Positions 33,771 through 46,998 of a stretch of 64,000 bases of DNA are shown one piece after another. The number at the start of each line of letters is the position of its first letter. Position 1 is the first letter of the stretch. The DNA comes from Entonaema liquescens (lineage: Eukaryota > Ascomycota > Sordariomycetes > Xylariales > Xylariaceae), in the NCBI GenBank assembly GCA_902805475.1, contig CADCSX010000003.1:1736001-1800000 (forward strand). The letters run 5' to 3'. A program made the position numbers and the translations under genes. The notes beneath the pieces were generated by a model, which saw only the letters and a list, made by a program, of their open reading frames with translations, did no database searches and was not told where the DNA came from.

Positions 33771-35173
33771 GGTATGACTCGAGGCCCCCAAAGGCTTGGA
33801 GCTCTTTAAGTTGTATTTAAAATCTCGAGAGCAGACCGTGGTACAAGGCTCTTCTTATTTAGGACACGAGCACATGAATTTCAAAAAGGCGCTTAGCAAA
33901 CGTAAGACTTGGAGACTCGGCTCCCACGGCTAAGTATTCCAAGCGGAAAAGACTTATTCTGAAAATGAATAAAAATAAAGCAAAATAAACTAATAAGATC
34001 ATTCCCGGTTCTCTGCACTTTGTCTTCCGACTTTTTTATTTTATTTTATTTTTTTTATAACAAATTCGATACTACAAATGCAAGGGGAGCTTTCTAGCTC
34101 GAGGATAACGTTGAAGAAAAAACGCCACTGATGAGCTGTATTGTCCCGCTAAATCGAGCAAGGGTTAGGGGGTAGGGGGGGGGCGAATCATGGCTCGGGA
34201 TCGGTACAGTCCCGCTAAGATTATGCTAGACGGACCTTGGACGGGACCAGGACGATACCTATGAAAGGCCTAATGCAGGAACCTGGAGGCCCTGGACTTT
34301 CCAACTGGGGACTACGTAGACATTTGAGTCACAGTCGGATTCCGGGATGTTCTCGCACTAATTCAGCTATTACATATATTACATATTATTACATATTGTT
34401 ACATATTGTTACATATACCTTACTTATGGTATGTAATATACCACTACTTACAGATAGGTATGTACATAGTCACCCTATGTAGGTATGTATACTACATACT
34501 ACCTGTTCTCTTCACCGTACCCAGCAAATAGACTGACCCAGCAAATATCTTTCTCGCCCGTCATATACAGGGGGTGTGCTTTACCGCCATCTCTCACCTT
34601 GAGAAAGAAATCCTTTCAGCCCCTTGAGCTGGGTGCTCAGCGGACCCATTCATAGCGAAACATTTGGGGAATAGATTTTTTAGTTCATGTTGTTGTCCGT
34701 CAGATAGAAAATTAGTACATTGTATATGTGTGTCTCATTCTCACCGATAGTTGGTGCGGTTTTTTCCTTTGTCCTAGATTCGGAAAGGCTTGTTGCAGAA
34801 AGGAAATGCACCCAAACATTGATCTCTCCGCCATTTCACTCAGTACGAGCACCGGCCGTTCTTGGTGCCTTATTAACTAACCGCCATTTCCAAATAGAAA
34901 AATTCCTCGAGAACGTGTACAAGATCTTGCATTTTTAATCTTTCGAAATCTCGTCTAGAATTCAGTCCTTTGCGGCGTTTTGTTCATTTTCAAAGCTCTT
35001 CGAACTGGCGGACTTTGGGAAATTTAGAAATTGATTATACCCATTCTTCGTCTTACACCATCAGTCCCACGGCCACCACCAAGTCCAGTCTAGCTATCTT
35101 TTTCCTTTTCTCTTTTAAGTTCATCTTTTTTATATCCACAACCTACAAATCCTCCCCCCTTAAACCGCTCCCT
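33771..35173. other. Spacer with ATTACATAT microsatellite
   Basis: 1.4 kb between two same-strand F-box genes. It has a TTTTA-rich run near 34033-34062, a G-rich stretch near 34162-34184 and an ATTACATATT-type tandem repeat at about 34369-34417. The last 200 bp are a pyrimidine-rich leader to the next gene. No coding region was recognised. Confidence 0.6.
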
Positions 35174-36728
35174 ATGGATACCTTACCTGTTGAGCTTATG
35201 AGACTCGTCTTCTCTCATTGCGATCCCGAGTCAGTTAGGAGTTTGAGAGTAGTCACTCCCTTATTAGCAGATGTAGGCTACGAATATTTGCTACCTTCTC
35301 GGTTCACCGCTGTCGGTTGGAGAAATGATATCGACCGATTACACTCTATCGCGCTGCACGAACGATTGAGAGGCAGCATCACATCAATTTGCATATTTCT
35401 CGGCGAACTTTCTTACTACGACGCATGGAGCACTTCATGGTAAGTTATTTTTTATTTTTATTTTTTTTCTCTTGCTTTTCTTTCTCTTCATATGATATTT
35501 GATATTTCATAATATCTCGAATTATGATATCTCAAATCGCCAAGAACCGCATTTTCCGCACACAAGTATTTATTAGAATGCTGCATGCGTATATGCGAAT
35601 ACGACGGCCACGTATACCGTACGCGTACTATAGGCCGATATTTAGCCCAATTCTTCTCAATTTATGCGATTGGACTTACTTACATGTTCTAGCAGGTTTC
35701 AACACTTCGTCACGCCTCCAGATCATCGCAATGAGTTAATGGGAGAGGCGAGACAAGTATTCGATAAAATCGAAAGGGGGCGCAAGACAGTTGGTCCATT
35801 ACATCTGAAGGCTGACGATCTTCGGGAGGCGTGCTCTAATCTTCCGAATCTCAGAGAATTCGACATTACTTTCACTCAATGTCCTCTGAAAAATGACCTC
35901 CTTAAGGAGGTATTTGATTACCCTAGCTGCAGGAAGCTGGATCGACCTCAGACGTATAGCAACTTAGATGCTATCATCCAATCACTTCATGGCGTTCCTC
36001 TAACCTCTTTCAAGGTGGATCGACTTCCTCTTGAACTATTCCGCTCAAAAGGTCACCGCAATCACTGGTTCACGCACGCCCAGTCGTTCAGCAGTCTGGA
36101 GACACTCAACTTAACTCTCGACCCATCGGGCTTGCAAGGCCCTGGGTCAGCCTTCAGAGCCGTTAACGGACTCGGTCGCATCCTTCAACTCGCTACGAAT
36201 CTGCGAAAACTGAAACTCGCATTCCACCCCTATTCTAGTGAGAATTCTAAATTCGCCCTGTCGTTCCGTGAGCTGTTCTACGACTTCACGTATAAGCACC
36301 TAACGGACCTCACGCTCGAAGGTGTCTCGTGCGAGGAGGAGGATCTCAAGTACTTCCTCGCGCGGCACGGCGCCACCCTTGTCCGGTTACGTCTCGGCGG
36401 TCGTGGGTTAGCCAAGCCCTTTGAGGTATCATTGGGAGGTATCCATATGTACGAGGGGACTTTCAAGTCGCTATTCACGGGACTTCGCGCCAAGATCCCG
36501 AAGCTGGAACGCCTGCATCTCGAGGGAATCTTCGAATGTGAGCACCACGATCTACCCTCCCACGAAGCCTACAACTTTTACCCCTTGACGAACGAGGACT
36601 GGGAGGAGGTCCCTCGCCCCAAATGGGTGCGCAGCTCGCGGAAAACCATCAGCTGCTCCCCATTCGAGCACTATGTCCTCCGCGGAGGCCCATATCCCGG
36701 AACTGCCTTGGCCCAACAAAACTACTAG
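35174..36728 (+). CDS. Second F-box-like protein (hypothetical)
   Basis: This is a predicted F-box family protein, distinct from its upstream neighbour. Exons are 35174-35439 and 35696-36728. The spliced reading frame closes exactly, giving 432 aa. The intron (256 bp, GTAAGT...CAG) is four to five times longer than others in the window, and its 5' half is T-rich. The start MDTLPVELMRLVFSHCD opens an F-box-like helix pair at residues 1-45 (PESVRSLRVVTPLLADV). The rest shows irregular leucine-rich repeats (LPNLREFDITFTQC, SLETLNLTLDPSG, LTDLTLEGVSCEEEDL, IPKLERLHLEGIFEC). I chose the ATG at 35174 because upstream in-frame sequence is pyrimidine-run leader. Similar lineage-specific F-box proteins are numerous in these fungi, and the substrate is unknown. 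Confidence 0.72.
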
Positions 36729-39700
36729 GTCAAAGAAGCTATTTTTGGTTATAGACTATCGGCGGCACGGGCAGAATGATTGCTAGGCACACGGCCGCAC
36801 TTATATCATCTTTACGAGCAACGTTCCTCGATTTCAACTTGTATCACCACACGGACTCTTGCATACCTACTAACCAGGCGTGGTCATGTGGCGGCGACGG
36901 CGGGTTACGGGCGGGCGTCGAGGGAGCATGGCTTTTGCATTCCTGCGATTATGATTATTTTCTTTCGGCCTCTATTACATCATACCATATTACATTTACG
37001 ACTTTCACTTCTCGGGCAACAAGGACGAATTACTAGGTATTATGCATGTGCAACGAACGACATTCCTCTCTCTCTTCTCTTCTCCTATTCTAACATTTTC
37101 ATTTCATTCTGACGGGAGGGGAAACACATATAGAGGACTCGCACCAAAGCCTCACCGCCAGGTGCAAACCAAATCATCAATCACATTTCGGCGTTCATCC
37201 CTGTTATACACCTGGTCCAAATTTCTTGCTTCTTCGGGGACGGGGACAGCGGGGGTTTATATCACGAGTAATGTTATGCTGCTATCTTGGTAAACAGGCG
37301 GGTATGGGGATACGAGTGGATTATGGGCTTTTCTTCTTTTCTTTTATTTCTAATGTCGAGGAAGTAGAGGGGAAGATGATGAGGTGTTGTGACAGCATGA
37401 GGGATGAAGAAAATGCAGATTGTATACCGTATTGATAGACTCATGAATGAATATCCCATATTAGATTGGTTGACAACACTTAGCCTTGTCTTGGCTTTTC
37501 TATATTGACTATCCTAGCCCTATACCCCCTTACTCATATGAACTTACATCATCATTTTATCGTCATGAGAAGCGTGCCTAAGTCAAGAAATACCTTCTAC
37601 GCTTCTGCAACTAATGGCTATTACAACCCTTACAATTAAAAGATCTATTGGTCAATTCGATATATCTCCCCTCTCTTGCCCCTCTCGGCCACTCCGTTGT
37701 GTTCTGGCTATTAATCTAACTAGCCAGCGAAGCCTTGGTGGTATCAACATCAAGCGGTGAGCGGCTACTTGTGCTTGGTAACAGCTACACGGAAACTCTT
37801 GGAATTGTCCTTGACTGTGATTTTCTCAGGACGACACTCTTAACTAACCTACTCTGATACTGCAGTTTCTAGTTAGCGTGTAAGCTGTCGGCTGTATTCT
37901 TAATATATCTATCTATTTAGTGCATCGAGTAAATAAATATCATCTACAGTGCTAAAAGCCAAAAACTCAATTATCAAGCGTACATACATAACCATTACTT
38001 TTTTAAGTCTGCCTATATATGCGTGCTTTCGTCATGCATCACTAGAGTTTTAGTTGGCATTTCCCTATAGAAAGGTCGTATATAGGGGTTAGTTAATTAT
38101 TTCAGGGGGTGAAATAGAAAAGTAGCGGAGCCAGACAAGTTGCCATGGATATGAAGGGCTTCGTGGAGTTGATTAATTTAGCAAGAACCCCGGGCAAAAC
38201 TAACGGTAACGGTAATGCCGCGCGTCTGTTACCCGGCTCCTTGGCCGCGACGCTTCCCGGGTCCCGCTTAGTCAGTTCTTTTTCGTTCCGCGAACGCCGG
38301 CGTTCCTAATACTTAGGGGGTATGTACTTACTTTTCCATCAGGGTCTAGAAGCTCGAACAGCCTTGAGTAAAAAAGGTCTCAAACATTCAATATACTTAA
38401 CTAACTAACTAACTAACTAACTACCTAAAGTATTATGCAGGGTGGGTATGCAGAACTAGCGGGCTAGCTCGCAAACGCTACGCTTACTACAGCGTATTTT
38501 TGGGATGCTGCGGTGTAAGTCGGATATTTATTATTTGACGTTTTTGGTCGGCGATGGTACAAAAGTAGCAGTGCTGTATGGGAAGTCTTTCGGTGAAGAG
38601 GCAGGGTGCAAGGCGATTCAGCACCCGTGTATTAGTTTCGGAGGTTTGATTTATTTTTATTACCTTCCCCCGTTAACCCAAGAGATCTTCCTCATTTTTT
38701 TCTGTTTCCTTTTCTCCCGTAAAGGTTCTCGCCTCACACCAAATTGGTATATCCGTTGAGAATAGACCGGGGTAGCCTTGTTTCAATTCGGAAAGAAGTT
38801 TTCCAACGGCTTGGGAAATCTGTAATGTACATAAGGCAAATATGTGGACCAAACAGATTCAAGTCTAGGTATCCATGTACCATCATCCATGTATGTAATT
38901 ACTTGCGTATGTGCTTATGGATATACAGTACTTGTACAGTATTTTATACATGCATAGGTACGAATTCGAACCTCGTATCACGAGAGTCCAACAGGTACAT
39001 AGCAATGGGTACCTCGTAATAGGTGATGGAGGGCACATGATTGATCGTCATCGTAACAATATAGAAGCTGCAGTCAGATGAGAGAATGCTGTTTTTGAAT
39101 ATATTTAAGTTCAGCCTGCTATTGTATTAATGTAGCCATTATTGTAGCCCGCGAATAAATTGCATTGGCGCAGCAAGCCTGCAGACGGCGAGGTCCTTGG
39201 GGGAATTTTAGTAGATTAAAAACATATTGAAAGGATCTCTTTCCCGCTAACCCCCAGAAACGTTCTTGGCTTCGTAGTATCAAAGTACCATTACCATTAC
39301 CTAGGTAAGTATTTAAATATTTAAACTATCTTCTCGAAGGATTCAATATTGATAAGTTGCCGCGAGATCATCGCCGCTACTCGCCATCGCCCGTTTACGA
39401 GCCCATTATCACCTCATAACCATACATAGTAGTAACTTAGTTGATTTGTCAACCCTACAGCGTAGGGTTTCCACTACCATCACTACCATAACTAGGGGGA
39501 ACAGAGATCAGTTCATGTCGTGCTCATGATCGGTGCAAGCTGCACTGCTGCAAGCGCCCATGTGTCAGTGGGTTTTGGGCGGGCTTGGCGGTGTCATTTT
39601 TATGCCTGCTGGTAATGCTTGCTGGTAATGCCAACGCCGCGGATGCACATGGCATCTCCACAGATGGTTGAGGCGGCAAGGCGGCCGACATTTGACGAGC

Positions 39701-41478
39701 CAGCAAAGCCTACATGATGATACTTGGTGTAAGTGAAAAGGGAACATGGGTCATCTAAAACATTTCCTTCTCTGCCTCTCTCTTTCTACCTGATCCACAT
39801 AATGTATACGGAGACGTAAATGTGCATAATTGGATCCAGTCCACTTAGAGAAAAGTAAAACTAGAAAGCATAAGTAGCTGAGAAAAAAAAAAATCAAATA
39901 AAAGCAATGAAGGACTTAAAATGGTGTGGAGAGTAGCCTTTTTGGCCTTTTTTTTTTTAGTTTTAAACAGGGCTTCCTTGTCGATCGACTCGAATTCCCG
40001 AGTCCCAGCGATGGAAAGATCGGCTAGAAATTATCGGATACGGTAATGGCTATCCTTAATTACATGGTAGAATAGAATTTTCTTTCTCTCTTTCTCTCTT
40101 TCTCATGTTGTAATGAGATGAGTTCAAAGATCACATAGTATTCAAAGCCTCAAACTAAAATAAATTCTACTATGTATGTAGGTAGCACATTAGGTAGGTA
40201 CGTACGAAAGCATTTTGCTTGTTTCATTTAGTGCATTCCTCCACAAGATCCTTGGACCGTGCAAGTGTTATATTTGATACATACTGTATTCTATTTTAAC
40301 CAATTGTAACGCTGCAGCATATAGAGTTTTCTGCAGCCACGTTTGTTCATATATTAGACTTACGGATTAAACTTACCAGTACTTGTTGAATGTTAAACCT
40401 GCCCTTTTGCTTTTGCTTTTGTTCTAAGGTGAGATTGTTTAAGTGCATTTGATATTCTAACAAGTATTGGCAATGCTTACCGTAATATCGCGTATCATAC
40501 GCTAGGTACTACAATTCATCTTTTCACGCTTGGACTTTAGATATAGTCAATGCAGTTTTGGAAATAACTACTATGCGCATATGTGCGTGCTTAAAAATAA
40601 GATGAAATCAAATGAAACATCGGTCCCGTTCCTTCTTGGTACCAAAGTAGTAGTATAGTGGTATGTATATGAGTATGTGAGTATGTATGTATGTAGGTAT
40701 ATGCGAAGCAGGTGGTTACTGCGCAATTAGATATACAGTAGTTAGGTAGGCAGGTACCTGAATCAGTTTGCTGTTTTGTTCCTGAATTCATTAAAACCAT
40801 TAAAACCGGCCGGCAGTGTGGTTACCCTCCGTTTATTACCATAATAGTCCCCGCCATTGCTTGACTACCCCAATACGGTAAGGGCTCTCGAAGACTTGCT
40901 CGAGTTTGCCAGGCTTTCCTTCCTTACCCCTGGCTGTTTTGTGCAGCCGGTCCTGCCTACACTTCCCTGTCTAGCTGTCTTGGTCTGTCCTACCCTGCAC
41001 AAATTGCGCCTACCTAACCCTAGGTCACCCTACCTTGAACTTTGGCCCCACTAAACATGCATTTACGCATGCATTCTAAGCCGGCTTGAGAATCGACTGC
41101 CCAGTCAAAACGTCACTTTCTCTGCAGCCATCTTCGCTCTAACCCATCCCGCCAGCCCGCCAGCCCGTCCTATCGTATGTATCCAACAGAAAGAGAGAAA
41201 CCAGAGCGATCGCCGACTTTTACACGACTTACCGTCAGTTCTTTTTACTCACCTCTTCGTCAGAGTTACAGACCCAAGTCTTTGGACCCCATCTCTCCTT
41301 CAATGCCGTTGGCCCAGTGCCTCTCTAATGAGCAGATCCGACTTTCCCGTCTTTGATCTGTCAACCTATTGTAGTTTTGTTTTCAACAAGACGCTGCCTT
41401 TTCCTCCGGAGGGCGCAAACTCGTCTTTCCTTCGGAAGGTGACGACCCGTGCTTAATAGTTACAGCTGGCCATTAATT
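36729..41478. other. 4.7 kb spacer, no supported gene
   Basis: The spacer holds the CTAA microsatellite at 38397-38425, CTTTTG triplication near 40407-40424, several poly-A/T runs and a CCTAGGTAA motif near 39300. One minus-strand stretch (39600-39788) is open without an early ATG and has coding-like codons (GFAGSSNVGRLAAST). The last 400 bp before 41479 are a pyrimidine-rich leader of the SYLF gene. Nothing else could be assigned. Confidence 0.6.
38397..38425. repeat. (CTAA)n microsatellite
   Basis: Seven uninterrupted tetranucleotide copies within the large intergenic spacer. Confidence 0.9.
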
Positions 41479-43685
41479 ATGCAGCGAGTTTCCGCCCTCC
41501 TCCCTTGGGATCGCAACAGATCGAGCAGTCCCGTCATTGGTAGCAACAATGGCCATAATAAGACCGTTATCCGGAAGAATAGCGTCGACCTCGTTCGCGG
41601 GTGGGCCGACAAGATCCCCTCGCCTGTAAACCGCCTTAGCACATCGAGACTAAGTAGGGATGTTTTCCTCCCCGCGTCTCTGGACAAGGAATGCGATAAG
41701 GCCGCCCGCATTCTTAAATCCTTTTGTAGTATGTGATCATTGCTCGTATCCGCAAGTAAGGGATATCTTGTAACTAATATCTAATGACAGGTGATGGCTT
41801 CTCAACCCCAGACGATCGACCGGGGACTCCGTCAACTTATTCGAGCACACAATCGTCGAATAGGTTCCTAAAGAAGATACCTCCGAGAATATTACAAAAT
41901 GCGGTGGGACTCGCGGTGTTTACTTCCATGCGATCTGGAATATGGAATTCTGGGTCGGGATCAGGCGGTAGCGGTATCTTGATCGCACGAAAGACAGATG
42001 GGACGTGGTCTCCGCCATCTGGACTAATGCTTCAAACGGCTAGTTTGCGCTTTGTTTTCGGTGTTGATATCTATGACTGCGTTCTCGTCATTAACAATTT
42101 TACGGTTCTTGAAGCATTTGCAAGGCCACGGTTAACTCTTGGCACCGACGTCGCTCTAACTGCGGGCCCTCTCGTGGCCGTAGGACTCCTTGAAAATGAT
42201 GTTACGTGGGCCGATTTGAGCGATAGGGCAATTGCATACGTAAAAGCAAAGGGGCAGAGTGCAGAGGTAAAGCTGGATGGAATAGTCATGAGTGAACGGG
42301 CTGATGAGAACGAGAGGTTTTATGGTATGAAAATCAGCGTCGCAAAGATCTTGGCTGGGGATATCAATCAAAGCATGCCCCAAACGCGGCCTCTTACCGA
42401 AGTGCTCAAGGCTGCCGAAGGAAGAACCGACTATGACACAGCTCTTGTTGAGCAGCTTTCCTCTGCACCGGGAGATGCCACGCTCGAATCTCCGAGTTCG
42501 ACAGGTACCCCGCTAGGATTTGGGGTTCCCGATTTCGATGACCCAGATCCTTTTGGCGTCATGGCTCTGGAGATGGCTGGTATGGGTATCCGTGAAGCCG
42601 GCACCCGACTAAGACCCGACAGCAGCCAATTCGAATATAACCCCAGTCCGACTAGTCCTTTATTTTCTAAAGCTAGTCGCCAAAGCATCGATACTTATCT
42701 ATCACGGAGCAATAGGGGAAGCTATATGTCTAGTAGAACGATGGCTACCGAACGAAGCCAAATGACTGACGCCGGCACACAAACGTGCAACTTCCCAACA
42801 CCTCAGACGACCCCAGGCTCGAGCCAAAGCCAAAGTGAAGATGGAAACCAACCACAAACAACCGAAGATACTCCCGCGGCAAAGCAGCCTGTTGAGATCG
42901 ACTATACAAAGATCGATATCAGTGCTCTGCGGAGCTTATCAAATTTCCCAGATCTAGACGATGAGCCAACAACAACACTTGCTATTAAGGAGGAAGATGA
43001 AGAGGATTTGGAGGTTGAAGTTAGTAAAGAAACAAAGAGTACGGGTACGCATACCGAAAAAACCGGTGATGCAAACAGCAAGGTATTAGATGAGGGCATT
43101 GATAACGATAGCGATAAGGAAGATGAGGATGAAGAGGGAGCTGAAGAGGAAGAAGAGGAAGAGGACGACGAATCAGACGCTGAAGAAGAGGCTATTGTTT
43201 TTGAAGTTGCTACAGCGCAAGCGCCCGCTCGTGTAGCAATGGTAGCTTCCCGAGTCAACATTCCCGCAAGAGTGCCACCCCCACTCCCCCTCAGAAGCCC
43301 TGCCCGTACGTCTCGTAGAAGAAGCCAGATGGGAGACGTAAATGGTTTAATGGGCAGCCCACTTAGACAAGAGTTCGAAGCTGAAGGCGAAATCGACGAG
43401 GCGACTACACCGAGGGCTAAAGAAGACCCTGCTAAGCATCTAGCGGTAATGGACGAGACACTGGTAGCAAAAGAGCCCAGTGATTCGCACGAGAATCAAT
43501 ACGATGTTGAGAAAGTCGAACACGCAGTCACTCCTACTCAAGAATCGGAGGATATTAACGGACACTTCGCCAAAATAGGAAATAGGTCTTCTTTTGCGGA
43601 GAAGGTTATGGCTGAGAAGTCAACAGATACAGAGGAGCATACTGGCTTTAAGGCCACCCCTGACGTTTCGGTCACTGTCGCATAA
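41479..43685 (+). CDS. SYLF-domain (Ysc84-like) protein with acidic tail
   Basis: SYLF (formerly DUF500) proteins such as yeast Ysc84 bind membranes and actin at endocytic sites. Exons are 41479-41728 and 41791-43685, with a 62 bp intron (GTATGT...CAG), giving 714 aa. I chose the ATG at 41479 (MQRVSALLPW) as the first in-frame methionine. The SYLF domain covers residues about 75-260. Key segments are KCDKAARIL-like entry, IPPRILQNAVGLAVFTSM, GSGILIARKTDGTWSPPS, FGVDIYDCVLVINNFTVLEAF and LTAGPLV. The C-terminal half is disordered: a Ser-rich part is followed by a strongly acidic stretch (43085-43190, Glu/Asp runs), then a proline-rich PPPLPLRSPAR segment. There is no SH3 domain, unlike yeast Ysc84. 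The PPLP motif could instead bind an SH3 partner. Confidence 0.9.
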
Positions 43686-44436
43686 GCGTGGCAGTGCAAT
43701 ATTCACTTTTTTTTCTTCAGTCACAACCATGGGAATCTTGGAGTTATTGGGAAAGCATAGGAATGATTACAGGAAGGACAAGATACCACTATGATCAAGG
43801 AACGATCAAGTTATAGGTATGAGATTATCTTGCATGATACTCGACGCGATCAACCCCTGACGAGTGTCTCGAGGACGATACGGAGTACTCGAGCTGAATA
43901 ATACCCTTGACATGTACTTCTACTGTTTGTTTAACATATTGTACCAATCTGCAATCATCAAGCGAGCTGGCAAGAGGAAGGGCACGTATGGAAGAATTAG
44001 AGGAATAGGTGCTATGGGGGGGGTTTATCATGGACAGGAATGGCCGACTATCTTCTAACCTAAGGCATATGCTAGCTAGTACATAGTAACTAAGCAGGCA
44101 GCTATATCATCATACTGGAAACCAGCAGCAATACCTAGGACGTAGGTTTTCGGAAGTGGCTCGCGCAATGCATCCCCTAGGTATGGTACCTAAGTAGCCC
44201 AGCGATGCGGATGGTACTTTTCTGCTGTAGTGAATTTGTAGGTGCGCCCGCCAGCTGTCGCTGCCTGTAATTTAAAAATTTTTCCAATTACCTAGCTGCA
44301 TTGACTTGCATGATTTTGTAGATGATATTTTCTTCTGTTTTCTAAATTTCAATTCAGTTCTATTATAATTGGAATTTTTATACCAGTACCTGGCATCAAT
44401 TTTGAGATAGGAATCAACTGGTTGAATTGAGTTCCA
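43686..44436. other. Spacer between SYLF gene and ARP9
   Basis: 751 bp. It includes the 3' end of the SYLF gene and the ARP9 promoter, with CCTAGG-type motifs near 44133 and 44177. No gene was recognised. Confidence 0.6.
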
Positions 44437-46998
44437 ATGGGGCGTAAGAAAAAGGGAACGGGGAACCGTGCGCGCCGGCCGGACGGCACGCTAGCGCCCA
44501 ACCAGTCACAGTAAGCTTTTACCTACCCCGCTCCTGCCCTTGTTCATCCTGTGCCTGTGGCGTGGATTAATGTTTTTTTTTCTAGATCCCAGCCACCTAG
44601 TGGGTCTCCTCAGCCTCAGAATGCAAGCCAAATTAAACGCGTTGGTTCGCGCGAGCTTGGAGCAATTCTTGAACCATTCTTAGATCATCCTGTTCCGGTA
44701 GTCGACGAGGGTTCGAACCTCAACAACAATCAATCTACTGAAGCTAACGGTCTCTTCACATCCGTCCGAACTCCACACCCGCATCCGCAATCACAACCAG
44801 CAACACCTCGAGCTAATAGAGCATCGCATCGCGATTTCGTACGCCAGAAAGAGCTTACCTCCAAAACTTCCCGCAAGCTCTTCAACATGGCGAGCCAGCA
44901 GGGTAAGTGGCGCGAGGACCAAATCCTTGTGGTTTGTCCTGGTAGCCAGACTACTATGGCTCAGCTCGGTTGCAACGAACTTACTCCGCCTGCCAATCGC
45001 ATTCCCACGCGAATGTTCAAGGACCCCGAGTCTAACGAATATACTCCCTACCGCATTTACAAGCGCAAGAAGGCTGGCGCATCGGGAAGCGCAGACGGCA
45101 AGAAGGCTGAGGATCAATGGGAATACGTTGAGGATCGCGATAGCGTCGAAGGTGCAATCTACCCTATGCAGGGCGGTCGAATTGTGAACATGCCGGCCTT
45201 CTTAGCATTTCTCGACCACGTTCACGGTCTACTGACTACCACCTACCACAACACCCCGATTATGTTGATGGCATCACCGCAGTGGTCACGACCCGATTGC
45301 GAGGCCATTGCGCGCTTCGTATTCGAGAAGACCAAGACTCCCGCTCTATGCCTGCTGCACAGCGCCGTTGCGGCGCAATACGGCTTGAAGTGGCCGACTA
45401 TGACTGTTGTGGACATTGGCTACGAGAAAGTTGATGTCACCTGTATCCACGAGTATCTCGTCGTCAGTGAGAACGGTCTAGGCTACCCTAACCCGGTACG
45501 AGAGATATCAGGCGGAGAGGTTTTCACGCAGAAGTTACTGTCGCTTTTGAAGGACAAGGGGTTCAACTATGAAATGGTCGAACAACTCAAGAAGAGCCCC
45601 CTTTGCGAGGTCCTTCCTTACGCTCCTGATTCGCCTGACCTCATGGAGCTTCCTACAGATGATATTTCTCCGACAGTAGGCCAGGCTCCCAGCGCTGCCT
45701 CCTTTAGCGCGGAAGCCCCGAAGCCCGTAGAGCCGCCGAAACCTACTACTGCTTTTGGGGGTGAGACTGAGGACGGAATCGCCGAGGGCAAAGAGAACGA
45801 GGAAGGAGTTCTGGATGTGGCTAATATCGTTACCAGCGGCAACACGCGGGAATTCCTTGCCAAAAAGGAGAAGGAGAAGGCCGAAAAGGCGAAGTCGAAG
45901 AAGCAGGGCAAAGCCCAAGAAGCCGAGCCTGCCGCGGCGAAGCCGGTTCGCCTACCCAACTCCAAGAGAAAGACCAACGTGTTCCATTATGAGGAATTAG
46001 TGCACGAAGATGTAGAGGTCTCTGCCTCGAATGGAGCCCCTAAAGCAGATGCTACAACTGCTGCAAATGGCAGTGCGCCTGCGGCTGACGTGTCTATGGC
46101 CGACGCTACACCTGGCAGCCAAGAAGTAAAGCCCGAGACCAAACCCGAGGCTAAGCCTGAGGGTACCGGTGACGCCAACGGCGATGCGGCAGAGTCCGCG
46201 GCTAATGCTACTAACACCGAGCGACGAACGAAGCGAGTGCGACGAGACATTGAAGTTGGCCTGGAGCGATTTCTCTTCGCGGATCGCCACCAGATCAACC
46301 GAATCACCGATACGATCTATCGCGCGATTCAGAGCATTGACGAGCCTTACAAGCGACCTGGCTGTTGGGACAACCTTGTCTTCGTCGGCAACGGTAGTCG
46401 CCTACGAGGTCTCAAGGAGAACATCGTGCAGACACTTATTGCCCGTCACTTAATCTCACCTAGCACTGCGACTATCTTCACCTCCGAGCTGCCCTCCAAC
46501 ATGGCGACGCCGAGCGGAACCGGCTCGCAGACCCCTACTGGTTCTTTCACAGGCCAACTTCCTACCACCAGCTCAGTGAACCCTCTCCTACAAGCTGCTA
46601 CAACGGCTTCGTTGGGTGTGCCTGGCACAGTACAGGCCCCCGGTTCCACCTCAGGCGACATCAGCTACGGCCACCACTCCCACGCCCAAACTCCCACGAG
46701 CATCAAGATGGCCCCGCTGCCCACTTACCTGGCAGAGTGGACAAAGAATGGTTTTGAGGAGGCGATGTTCCTCGGCTCCCTCATCGCTGCCCGTCTGGCT
46801 TACTGCATCCACAACTTGGACGCCCAGACTTTGGAGGCACAGCGCACGATGAGTCTCAACCGTGTCGATTACAAGTAAGTTTCTTCTGTCCTTTCCCCTG
46901 CCTTTCTGAGATAAGTTGGGCGTCAAGACTAACATTATTACAGCGAGCATGGCCCCAAGCTCATCCACGTGCACTCGATGCTTGGCAATGACTCATAA
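44437..46998 (+). CDS. ARP9: Actin-related protein 9 (SWI/SNF-RSC subunit ARP9)
   Basis: ARP9 is a nuclear actin-related subunit of SWI/SNF-family chromatin remodellers. Exons are 44437-44510, 44586-46874 and 46944-46998 (introns GTAAGC...TAG and GTAAGT...CAG), giving 805 aa. The actin-fold part opens at about residue 150 with QILVVCPGSQTTMAQLG, then RIPTRMFKDPES, TVVDIGYEKVDVTCI, ISGGEVFTQKLL and, after a long insert, RHQINRITDTIYRAIQSID and LVFVGNGSRLRGLKENI. The insert (residues about 400-580) is disordered and Lys/Glu/Ala-rich. The end reads PLPTYLAEWTKNGFEEAMFLGSLIAAR, typical of fungal Arp9. An alternative start at 44887 (MASQQGKW) would give a protein more like the known family. The N-terminal 145 residues (MGRKKKGTGNRARRP start) are a lineage-type extension or a second isoform. 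Confidence 0.9.

Noticed and set aside
34160..34186. GGGTTAGGGGG stretch as interstitial telomere
   Set aside because: Only one TTAGGG-like copy, otherwise a G run.
35524..35739. Plus-strand 71-codon frame within the long intron of the second F-box gene
   Set aside because: The direct splice 35439/35696 closes the frame exactly; the internal frame lacks suitable splice sites.
38940..38990. tRNA-like B-box (GGTTCGAATT, minus strand)
   Set aside because: No acceptor stem, D-arm or anticodon arm can be paired around it.
42902..43261. Minus-strand 119-codon Ser-rich frame
   Set aside because: Mirror image of the Glu/Asp-rich tail of the SYLF gene; no independent protein character.
46651..46974. 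Minus-strand frame over the ARP9 3' end
   Set aside because: Crosses the ARP9 intron and last exon; antisense shadow.
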